From positions 89,498 to 121,778 of the forward strand of contig JACFMS010000010.1 of NCBI GenBank assembly GCA_019455285.1: a DNA stretch of 32,281 nt, in the 5' to 3' direction. Shown one piece after another: positions 1 through 7,207 of this stretch. Each line of letters starts with the position of its first letter. Position 1 is the first letter of the stretch. Made by a program: the position numbers and the translations under genes. This stretch comes from Sphingomonadales bacterium. GTDB taxonomy: Bacteria; Pseudomonadota; Alphaproteobacteria; Sphingomonadales; Govanellaceae. The notes under the pieces are model-generated. The model was given only the letters and a program-made list of their open reading frames with translations. It was not told the origin of the DNA and searched no databases.

Positions 1-45
1 CGCCTCCGGCTGCCGCGAAGCAGGTACTATCGTCGGTTTTGACAT
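1..45 (-). CDS. 5' end of an unidentified gene running off the left edge
   Basis: On the minus strand an ATG at 45 opens a frame that stays open to the window edge (15 codons, beginning MSKPTIVPASRQ). A purine-rich ribosome-binding stretch (GGGAGAAGG) lies just upstream of the ATG. It starts 23 bp past the stop of the TonB receptor at 69, so it may be the next gene of the same transcript. Too little is visible to name a product. The start is inferred from the ribosome-binding site and spacing alone. Confidence 0.4.
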   Translation of the reverse strand, partial: MSKPTIVPASRQPEA

Positions 46-68
46 CGGCCTTCTCCCAATCTTGAACG

Positions 69-2342
69 TTAGAAATTAACCTGTAACGAAGCACCCCATT
101 CGCGCGGGCGACCAAATTTTGCCGTCGTAACCGCGGTGCCAAAGGGCGCCGTCTCTTCGCCGAACATCTTGTATTTCTTGTCCGTCAGATTCTGGACAAA
201 GAAGTGCAATTCCCATCTGCCGCTTTCCGGCGCAAGCACGGCGCGGCTGTTGACGATGGAATAACCTTTCTGATGTTCGCTCGGGAAGTTCGGCAGGAAG
301 AACTCGTGTGCGCTTTTGTAGAAATAGTCGCCACGCAATGCCAGCGTACCCCAATTTGACAGCGCAATCGTATACTGAGCGCCCAGCGCTACCGTCCATT
401 TGGGCGATTGCGGCAGTTTGGTATCGGGCCGGATGGTGATGATGGCGTTGGGGTCGACGTCTGTGATGTTGCTTTCGTTATAGCCGATGCCGATAAATAT
501 ATCGAGGTCATCCATGGGCCGCGCATAGCCTTCAATTTCCATGCCGTATATCTCGACAGAGGCGATATTACCGGTGGAAATCGCCAGGTTGCGCAAGGTA
601 TTACCTTGATAATCGGTATAATCATAGTAATAGCCGCTGACATTCAGCCTGACGCGGCGCTCCATCCACTCGGATTTCATGCCCAGCTCATAGGCCCAGA
701 TTTTTTCCGGATCAAAGCTGCCCGGAGGAAACGGCGTGAATTCACGGCCGTTGAAACCGCCGCTTCTAAAGCCGCGCGATGCCGAGACATAAACCATGGC
801 ATCGTCGTTGATGTGATATTCCAGACCGAATTTCGGCGATAGATTGTTCCAGCTATCGCTGGTTTCCGCTTCCGGCCGCACGTTGCCGATGGCAAACATG
901 CCGAAGGATGACGTGAGTTCCTTCTTCTCATGACTGTAGCGCAAGCCAACGGTGGCGCTGAATTTTTCGGTGATGGCGTAGTTCAATTGACCAAATCCCG
1001 CATAGCTGGTGGTCTTCTGGTCAAGTACGTTCTGGAAGTCGACGCCGCCGGTAACATCGGGAACAAAGTCATAGGGTCCGGGACCGGTGACAATGACCGG
1101 CTGGAACAGGATCGCGTGCTGATGCTCAAAAGCGTCTTCCTTGAAATAAAAGCCGCCGATGATCCACTTCAGCCTGTCATCCATCGCTTTGCCGGATAAA
1201 TGAATTTCCTGGCTGATCTGGTCCTGGTCGTACTCGTTATCCTGCTCGACTAGGGGATAGGGCGTGGAGTCAAAGTCGTACGCCATGTGGGCGCTCAGCG
1301 CTCGATAGGCGGTCAGCGATTTTAGCTGCACGCCGCCGAAATCCTTATTGATTTCCAGAGACGTGCCCCATACTTCACTGAAATCTTCGTCGGTGCGCGA
1401 CGATAGGCCGATATAGGGATTATCTTGAACCATATTTTCGTCAATGATCGGCAGACCTTGCGCCGCCAACGCCATGTTATAGAATACGACGCCGACGGAG
1501 CCCGGATCATCGATGTTAACATTGACCAACGTATCAAGACCCATATTACCCTTACGGCGGAAGGTGTCGGCGCGCAGAATGATGTCGAGAGTTTCGTCGG
1601 GCTGGAAGCGGATCTGGCCGCGCACGTAATCGTTGTTGACATCAGCGGCGTCAATGCCGCTGGGCAATAAAGTGCCGTAGCCATCGCGGTTCAAGGAAGC
1701 CGCGGTTATCCGCGCCGAGACCTTCTCGACGATCGGCAGGTTGATGGTGCCTTCCACATCGCGCCTGTCATAGCGCCCCACGGTGAAGCGTGCCCGACCT
1801 GACAACTCATCAGTGGGCTTGGGCGTGATGACCTGAATGGCGCCGCCCAAGGCATTGCGGCCAAACAGCGTGCCCTGCGGGCCGCGCAGAACCTCAACCC
1901 GCTCGATGTCAAAAAGATCAAGCGCCGATCCCGCCGTACGCGCCACGTAGACACCATCAACATAGATCGGCACGTTGGGTTCCTGGGTGGTGATGTAATC
2001 GAACTGGCCTACGCCACGCAAAAAGATCTGGGTGCCGGAATTGCCGCCCATGGGTGAAGCGGACATGGCGAGGTTCGGCACATTGAATGGCAGATCGGTG
2101 ATGTTGTAGATGCCGCGCCGCTCCATCTCCTTGGTGGTGATGGCGGCCACGGAAATTGGCACGTCTTGCAGACGCTCTTCAACCCGCTGGGCGGTAATGA
2201 GGACTTCTTCCAGTGCTCCCCGAGCAGGCGCCGGATCGGCCGACTCAGCGGCCATCGCCGCCGTGGCGCAGAGTAAAGTAATCGCCGTACCAGTCAAAAG
2301 ACCACGGCCATACACATCGACAAAACGGCTTGCCGTTTTCAT
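69..2342 (-). CDS. TonB-dependent outer-membrane receptor (first of four)
   Basis: About 757 residues. It is an outer-membrane beta-barrel with an N-terminal plug, importing a substrate using TonB energy. A signal peptide (hydrophobic run ending near ATAAMA-AES) is followed by a TonB-box-like segment (EEVLITAQR), then the plug with the conserved stretch RVEVLRGPQGTLFGRNALGG, and a long barrel ending in aromatic Phe (LQVNF), as outer-membrane proteins do. The frame is open from an ATG at 2354, but GGAGGG lies just upstream of the ATG at 2342, so MKTASRF is the better start. It lies 298 bp downstream of the SDR on the same strand, so it may be the last receptor of the oxygenase operon or have its own promoter. 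The ligand is unknown; aromatic or terpenoid compounds are as plausible as siderophores given the neighbours. Confidence 0.93.
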   Translation of the reverse strand: MKTASRFVDVYGRGLLTGTAITLLCATAAMAAESADPAPARGALEEVLITAQRVEERLQDVPISVAAITTKEMERRGIYNITDLPFNVPNLAMSASPMGGNSGTQIFLRGVGQFDYITTQEPNVPIYVDGVYVARTAGSALDLFDIERVEVLRGPQGTLFGRNALGGAIQVITPKPTDELSGRARFTVGRYDRRDVEGTINLPIVEKVSARITAASLNRDGYGTLLPSGIDAADVNNDYVRGQIRFQPDETLDIILRADTFRRKGNMGLDTLVNVNIDDPGSVGVVFYNMALAAQGLPIIDENMVQDNPYIGLSSRTDEDFSEVWGTSLEINKDFGGVQLKSLTAYRALSAHMAYDFDSTPYPLVEQDNEYDQDQISQEIHLSGKAMDDRLKWIIGGFYFKEDAFEHQHAILFQPVIVTGPGPYDFVPDVTGGVDFQNVLDQKTTSYAGFGQLNYAITEKFSATVGLRYSHEKKELTSSFGMFAIGNVRPEAETSDSWNNLSPKFGLEYHINDDAMVYVSASRGFRSGGFNGREFTPFPPGSFDPEKIWAYELGMKSEWMERRVRLNVSGYYYDYTDYQGNTLRNLAISTGNIASVEIYGMEIEGYARPMDDLDIFIGIGYNESNITDVDPNAIITIRPDTKLPQSPKWTVALGAQYTIALSNWGTLALRGDYFYKSAHEFFLPNFPSEHQKGYSIVNSRAVLAPESGRWELHFFVQNLTDKKYKMFGEETAPFGTAVTTAKFGRPREWGASLQVNF

Positions 2343-2640
2343 CCGTCCCTCCATCTAAAATTCTGTGACTAAAAGTTTTTTTAGCTTTTTTCAGTTTTTT
2401 AAGTTTTTATCCGCGAACATTTTGCGCGGCCGGTACGTCATTGGTACGGGATGGGGTCCGTTACGACAACGCCGTAAAAGGTGGGGGCTTTCAGAATGAT
2501 AGGTGGGGTATGGTGGGGTGCTTAGAAAACGTCAAGTCGCCATTGCGATTAAATCCCAAACAGCATGCCGGATTAGCAGCTAATGGCTTGATTTTGCTTG
2601 GAAAATATAAGTGAGAGCAAGGCCCGCGGCCGAAAATGCT
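2343..2640 (-). promoter_or_regulatory. Leader region with regularly spaced T-tracts before the TonB receptor
   Basis: This 298-bp gap between the SDR stop and the receptor start contains no convincing gene. Near the receptor start there are four T-tracts on the plus strand (2376-2382, 2386-2391, 2395-2400, 2404-2408) at about 9-bp intervals; in the minus-strand transcript these become A-rich repeats. They could bend DNA or act as an RNA-level binding region. A small dyad (TTACG at 2461-2465, CGTAA at 2473-2477) is also present. I see no lux-box-like dyad here, unlike the operon upstream. A promoter is inferred, not seen. Confidence 0.35.
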
Positions 2641-3390
2641 CTAAAGGCACGTCAGGGCATTATCCACATATAGCGTCGTGCCGGTCATCGAGGCGCAGCC
2701 GCCGCGGGCAAGGAATGCCGCCACCTCGGCGATCTCCTCCGGTTGCGCCAGATGCCGCGTTGGCGTCACCGCCAGCAAGGCTTCGCGATGAAGATCAAGA
2801 TACCCCTTGGCCGGCGGGGTTTCCACAAATCCGGGACAGATGGCGTTGGCGATGATATTCTGCGCCCCGTAATCCACCGCCACTGATTTCGTCAGCATCA
2901 CCACCCCGGCCTTGGCGGCGGAATAGGCATGAAGCGCCGGCGCCACCACGGAATGGCCCACCGATGCCATGTTGATGATGGCTCCGCCGCCGGATTGCAG
3001 CATCAGCGGCAGGGCGTATTTCATGCAAAGATAAACCCCCTTCAGGTTGACCGCGATCATCCGGTCAAAGTCTTCCTCGCTTAGTTCATGAAGCGGAACC
3101 TCCGACACTTTGGTGCCAACCAGACCGCCGGCGACATTGCACAGCACGTCCAGCCGGCCGAGCTGCTTGCGTACTTTCTCAAATACCGCCGCCACTTCCT
3201 TGGCCGAGGAGACATCGGCGCGCATGGCGTAAGCCCGCTTGCCCAATGCCGCCGCCGTCTTTTCCTCATTGCCGGAGACATCCACCACCACCACTTTGGC
3301 GCCTTCCTGATAAAGACGCTCGGCTATGGCCTTGCCGATGCCCGATCCCGCTCCGGTCACCAGGGCTACGGATTTCGTCAAGTCACGCAT
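2641..3390 (-). CDS. Short-chain dehydrogenase/reductase (classical SDR)
   Basis: 249 residues, the usual length of a classical SDR. Visible features: the nucleotide-binding glycine motif TGAGSGIG (residues 12-19), Asp37 at the end of the second beta strand favouring NAD over NADP, Asn115, and the catalytic Ser143, Tyr156 and Lys160 (YSAAK). The usual NNAG motif reads CNVAG. The start has GGAG 8 nt upstream. It lies 15 bp after the cyclase-family gene and is the last enzyme of the TonB receptor-oxygenase operon. A natural role is oxidation of an alcohol or of the cis-dihydrodiol made by the oxygenase, but that is inferred from context; SDR sequences alone do not give the substrate. Confidence 0.93.
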   Translation of the reverse strand: MRDLTKSVALVTGAGSGIGKAIAERLYQEGAKVVVVDVSGNEEKTAAALGKRAYAMRADVSSAKEVAAVFEKVRKQLGRLDVLCNVAGGLVGTKVSEVPLHELSEEDFDRMIAVNLKGVYLCMKYALPLMLQSGGGAIINMASVGHSVVAPALHAYSAAKAGVVMLTKSVAVDYGAQNIIANAICPGFVETPPAKGYLDLHREALLAVTPTRHLAQPEEIAEVAAFLARGGCASMTGTTLYVDNALTCL

Positions 3391-3405
3391 TATCTAAACT
3401 CCGTC

Positions 3406-4293
3406 TTAGATCACGGCAAAGGGATTGGCCACCATTTGCGTGGCGCCGTAGAGGCGTGGAAGTCCCAAGCAAAACATGAATTCATGGACGCGGTTTTTAT
3501 GCAGCTCCTCAAGCGTCAATAATTGCAAATGATAGACGCCATTCTGCGCCAGATTGAGCTGATGTCCCGGGGCGAATGTGGTGGGATCTTCGGCGGGATG
3601 AACTTCAGTTGTCGCCTGATCCGCGCCGATGATCACGACGCCGCAGTCGGCCAGATACTGCGCCGCTTCAAGTCCGACGCCAGGTGAGGAGCCAAGAAAT
3701 TTTTGGCCGTCAATCTCAATCATCTTGATCCAGCCGGTGCGCAGCACCACCACGTCGCCGGATTGGATTTCGACATTCTGCGCACTAGCGGTCGCCCTGA
3801 TATCATCCACCGTGATAACTTCGCCGCCCTGCATCATATCGACGCCCTTCCAGGCGGCAATGTCCAGCATCAGGCCGCGGGTGACAATAGGCGGCAACGC
3901 ATGGGTGCCGAATTTCTTCAAGCCGGCAAAATCGTAAAAGTCGTTGGCATGCGTGCCATTATAATAATAGTGATCGACGCCAACATGGCCTAAGCCATCC
4001 AGGTGCGTGCCCAGACCGCCCCATACAGAGAAGTACTCATCGTATCCCGTCACGCGATTGGCCCCCACCGGCGTCCCGGTAGCACTGATCGGCGCGACAA
4101 TATGGATTTCATAGCGCCGCAGCGTATACCCGGGCGTCTTCGGGGTAGCGATCAGCGCCATGGAATAAGTTTTGCCGGATCTCACCAATTTCGATGCCTG
4201 CACCATCTTCTGCGGCGTGATGAGATTGATAGCGCCCAGGGTGTCTTCCGGTCCGAAACGCGACGGTCGTACAGGGCATTGGCTCCCGGTCAT
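3406..4293 (-). CDS. Cyclase-family (kynurenine-formamidase-like) metal hydrolase
   Basis: About 295 residues. It belongs to the family of metal-dependent hydrolases that includes kynurenine formamidase and bacterial 'cyclase' proteins. The family motif HxGTHxDxPxH appears here as GLGTHLDGLGH: the first His is replaced by Gly, while the Thr-His-x-Asp and last His remain, as in the branch with GLGH rather than PLH. The frame is open from a GTG at 4308, but GAGGA lies 8 nt before the ATG at 4293, so MTGSQCP is the likelier start. It is placed between the oxygenase beta subunit (28 bp upstream) and the SDR (15 bp downstream). It may hydrolyse a lactone, amide or ring-cleavage product; the substrate cannot be read from the sequence. 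Confidence 0.85.
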   Translation of the reverse strand: MTGSQCPVRPSRFGPEDTLGAINLITPQKMVQASKLVRSGKTYSMALIATPKTPGYTLRRYEIHIVAPISATGTPVGANRVTGYDEYFSVWGGLGTHLDGLGHVGVDHYYYNGTHANDFYDFAGLKKFGTHALPPIVTRGLMLDIAAWKGVDMMQGGEVITVDDIRATASAQNVEIQSGDVVVLRTGWIKMIEIDGQKFLGSSPGVGLEAAQYLADCGVVIIGADQATTEVHPAEDPTTFAPGHQLNLAQNGVYHLQLLTLEELHKNRVHEFMFCLGLPRLYGATQMVANPFAVI

Positions 4294-4320
4294 ATTGTCT
4301 GTCCTCACTTAATATTACGG

Positions 4321-4818
4321 CTATAAAGGTATGGAAGAGAGATAAAAAGCTCCCTCACTGTCGATCAAGTCGATCCGTTTGGCATGAATGCGAAAGGCCT
4401 CGCCCTTTGGTCGCAAGGTGTAGCGAACCGCGCCAGCGTAAAGCGCGCGCGTCGGCTCCCCCGTCACCCGCATACGGAATTCGTGCACGATGAGATTGGC
4501 GCGAACCTGAACGTTGCCATCGCCATCGCGATCCTCATCTACCACCTGGATATTGCTGATGATGCGACAGGTGCGGGATGGCGGATGTTCGCTATAAGCA
4601 TTGGGAAGGCTGAGACGCTGGATGCGCGCTTCCATGAACGAGCGCTCTTCATCAAAATGCGCCATGCATTCTCCCCGCTCGGCAGCATCGGGAAGAACCG
4701 GCGCCCAGTAATGCGCGTCCTCGTCATAAAGCTCCAACCACTCATCAAAGCGCTTGTCGTCCAGCAAGGCTGCCTCGTGCGTCAGGAAATCTTCAATGCG
4801 GGATTTCAGGCCTGACAT
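4321..4818 (-). CDS. Aromatic-ring-hydroxylating oxygenase, beta (small) subunit
   Basis: 165 residues, typical of the non-catalytic small subunit of Rieske oxygenases (NTF2/SnoaL-like cone fold). The N-terminal half (EAALLDDKRFDEWLELY, then HYWAPV) and the C-terminal RIDLIDSEGA stretch match the family pattern. GGGAG lies 7 nt before the ATG at 4818. Its start overlaps the end of the alpha-subunit gene by 13 bp, which fits translational coupling and one-to-one production of the two subunits. It is expected to form an alpha3beta3 complex with the neighbouring alpha subunit, contributing structure rather than catalysis. Confidence 0.93.
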   Translation of the reverse strand: MSGLKSRIEDFLTHEAALLDDKRFDEWLELYDEDAHYWAPVLPDAAERGECMAHFDEERSFMEARIQRLSLPNAYSEHPPSRTCRIISNIQVVDEDRDGDGNVQVRANLIVHEFRMRVTGEPTRALYAGAVRYTLRPKGEAFRIHAKRIDLIDSEGAFYLSSIPL

Positions 4819-6110
4819 GGCGCATCTCCCGTCAGGAATTCAAGCCACACCCGGTACTGGTTGCGGATATATTCTTCGCTGGTGGCGGGCGGCGGCGCAT
4901 TGCGCCCTTCATCCGCCTCCTGGCGGTAGCCGCGCGCTACGTTGACCCAATCGGTCATTCCCCGTTCGTGCACCTGTTGCGCCCGTTCGTAAATTTCCAA
5001 ATCATCGGCCACCACCGGGGAAAAGCCGGAGGTGGCGATATTGCAGTAAAATACTGAATTACGCGTCACTTCCTCCGGCGCGCCTTTAAGGCGGAAGGCG
5101 TAGCCCCAAACCTCGGTTTCATTGACGCTTAACGGCCGCACCACCCGGATGGTGCACTGCGCGCCGTTGACGTTGGAGCTGGGATAAATCAGCATCAAGT
5201 GGCGGTCGGTTTTAAGGATCTCCTCGGCCCGGACCGCGCCATAAGCCTTGGCCAAGGCATGATAGTGGTCGCCCTTGGGAATTTCCTGATTGATAACGGA
5301 AATCAGCCCGGTGGCGTAGCTGTGCCCATAGCGGGTGATCCTGGATTGCAGCTTGGGCAGTACCGGCATCATTTTTGACGACCCGACCAACGACTTGGTT
5401 ACCGGATGCAGCTTGGCGGGATTGCTGACGGAATTAATCGCCGTCGCCGCCGAGGCATGAGCACCCATGGGATGCAAAATGTCATTGAGATTTTCAAACA
5501 TCATCTTCCAATTGGCGCGGTAGCGGTGGCCGATGGCGCCGGGAATGATTTCAATCTCACCCTCCGGTGAGCGGTCGATGATATCGTCAAAGCCGCTGCG
5601 GGCCTCACCCAGGTATGTCATCAGATCAACGCCGCCGGGTTTCAGCCTGGCGAAAATAAAGCCGCGGTAGCTTTCCACATCCTCAACCCGCGTCAAGTCG
5701 AACTCCGATTTAAGGCATTCCTGCGGATATTCCTCCGGGAAGGGCATGCCGAAAAACTTGCCTTTCAGCGTGAACGACCAGGCATGATAAGGACAGACGA
5801 TCCGTTTGGTGTTGCCGCGGGAATTGCCGCACAAGTGCGGCCCGCGATGAGGGCAGCGATTATGAAAGATGTTCACCTCGCCGTCATTATCCCGCATGAT
5901 GATGACATCCTGCGGCCCCAACCGAGTGGTGATATAGTCCCCCTTGTTCGGTATCTGGCTGACATGGCCGACATACATCCAGGCGCGGCTGAACAGGGTA
6001 TCCATTTCCAGATCGAATATGTCCGGATCGGTATAAATGTCGCGATGCACCCGATCCGGTTTGATCAGATCGGCGACATGTTTTTTTAAGGACTGATCTG
6101 GGGCCATCAT
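4806..6110 (-). CDS. Rieske aromatic-ring-hydroxylating oxygenase, alpha (catalytic) subunit
   Basis: 434 residues. It adds both atoms of O2 to an aromatic ring, or a single oxygen in monooxygenase members, using electrons relayed from NAD(P)H through a reductase and usually a ferredoxin. The Rieske 2Fe-2S ligands are visible as Cys86-x-His88 ... Cys106-x2-His109 with the canonical 17-residue gap. The mononuclear iron site shows Asp210 (electron bridge), His213 and His218 in ENLNDILHPMGAH; the third ligand is likely one Asp of the ADDLE stretch near the C terminus. The start ATG overlaps the upstream M19-like stop as ATGA (6107-6110), with GGAG 7 nt upstream. No ferredoxin or reductase gene is present in the window, so electron carriers must be encoded elsewhere. 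The substrate is unknown. Confidence 0.96.
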   Translation of the reverse strand: MMAPDQSLKKHVADLIKPDRVHRDIYTDPDIFDLEMDTLFSRAWMYVGHVSQIPNKGDYITTRLGPQDVIIMRDNDGEVNIFHNRCPHRGPHLCGNSRGNTKRIVCPYHAWSFTLKGKFFGMPFPEEYPQECLKSEFDLTRVEDVESYRGFIFARLKPGGVDLMTYLGEARSGFDDIIDRSPEGEIEIIPGAIGHRYRANWKMMFENLNDILHPMGAHASAATAINSVSNPAKLHPVTKSLVGSSKMMPVLPKLQSRITRYGHSYATGLISVINQEIPKGDHYHALAKAYGAVRAEEILKTDRHLMLIYPSSNVNGAQCTIRVVRPLSVNETEVWGYAFRLKGAPEEVTRNSVFYCNIATSGFSPVVADDLEIYERAQQVHERGMTDWVNVARGYRQEADEGRNAPPPATSEEYIRNQYRVWLEFLTGDAPCQA

Positions 6111-7192
6111 TGCTGCTCTCCAGCCAGAATATCGCGAAAGGCGCGGTTCAAATTTCCGCCTAAAATTTTGGCGGTATCAGTTTCGCTATAGCCGCGCCTC
6201 AAGAGCGCCGCGGCGACATTGAAGAAGCCGCGGGTATTGGAGACTTCCTTGATGTCCAGGCTGCGTTGCTTGCCGGGCGTTCGCAAGAATGGCGGCAGCG
6301 GCAGCATGTTTTGCGGCGGCAGCGCATCCCATCCCTGAATGGGGCCATCATGGCCGATGCCCACGTGGTCGATGCCGGCCACCTTCACCGCATGGGAAAT
6401 CTGGTCTATGTAATGCTCGATGGTGGTGGGGTCTTCTTCCGAGACCAGCACGCTCATGGGCGCGACGCAAAAGACGCCGCCGGTTTGGCCGATGGCGGCG
6501 ATCACCTCATCGCTTTCATTGCGCTCGCTCTGCCGAATGGCGCGGGTGTTGCCATGGGAAATGATGACGGGCTTCGTCGTGACCCGGCACACATCCTCGA
6601 TGGTTTCCTCATTGGCATGGGATAGATCGATGATCACGCCGAGCTTGTTCATGCGCGCCACCACCTGCTTGCCAAACTCAGTCAGCCCGCTGCCCTTCGG
6701 CTCGCGAAAGCCAGCGCCGATCATGCCCTGGAAGTCGGAAGTGAGGAGCGATAATCGCAAGCCCATGCGGTGGAGATAGTCAACGTCATCGACGCGGCGA
6801 AAATGATCGCAACTATGAGCGCCGAGGATAATGCCGAGCCGGCCAGTGGCCACGGCGCGGTCGATGTCCTCCGGGCGAGTGATGCGCATGAGATGGGCGT
6901 CCATCTCGGCGATTTTGGCATTCCAGGCGGCCGTGCGCCTCTCAACCTCGCTAAAAAAATCCGGGCCGAAGGCGGGGTAGAAGAAGTTACCGACATTAAG
7001 CCCGCTGCCTTCATAGGGTTTTAAATCAGCCACGCTGAGCTTTTCCGGCTCAAAGAGGATATTCAGTTCGTTGCCTTGGCCCCAGAGAAAGACGGCGGCG
7101 CTGCTGATCACCAGGCCATCTCGAACCAACTTTTCCGCCGCTTCGCCGATGGCCTGGGGAGTGTCTGATGACTTGTGGGGAGTCACCTTCAT
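6107..7192 (-). CDS. M19-like (membrane/renal dipeptidase family) amidohydrolase in the oxygenase operon
   Basis: 361 residues, matching the length and C-terminal half of peptidase family M19, a zinc amidohydrolase fold. His192 in IDLSHAN and His213 in ISHGN are spaced 21 residues apart as in renal dipeptidase (His198/His219); RNESDE and GIGHD correspond to the Arg230 and Asp288 regions. The N-terminal His-x-Asp pair is absent (DGLVISSAAV instead of DGHND), and the bridging Glu position reads ILGAHS. AGGA lies 8 nt before the ATG. The gene sits 15 bp after the TonB receptor and shares an ATGA overlap with the oxygenase alpha gene. Placement inside an aromatic-oxidation operon argues for hydrolysis of a pathway intermediate or conjugate rather than dipeptide turnover; this is inference. 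It is more divergent than the three tandem copies at 11500-15147. Confidence 0.87.
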   Translation of the reverse strand: MKVTPHKSSDTPQAIGEAAEKLVRDGLVISSAAVFLWGQGNELNILFEPEKLSVADLKPYEGSGLNVGNFFYPAFGPDFFSEVERRTAAWNAKIAEMDAHLMRITRPEDIDRAVATGRLGIILGAHSCDHFRRVDDVDYLHRMGLRLSLLTSDFQGMIGAGFREPKGSGLTEFGKQVVARMNKLGVIIDLSHANEETIEDVCRVTTKPVIISHGNTRAIRQSERNESDEVIAAIGQTGGVFCVAPMSVLVSEEDPTTIEHYIDQISHAVKVAGIDHVGIGHDGPIQGWDALPPQNMLPLPPFLRTPGKQRSLDIKEVSNTRGFFNVAAALLRRGYSETDTAKILGGNLNRAFRDILAGEQQ

Positions 7193-7207
7193 GAAAACGT
7201 CCTGACG

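Noticed and set aside
6107-7192. Calling the M19-like genes ordinary membrane dipeptidases
   Set aside because: The first-zinc His-x-Asp and the bridging Glu are missing in all five and no lipid anchor or signal peptide is evident, so only the fold is claimed.
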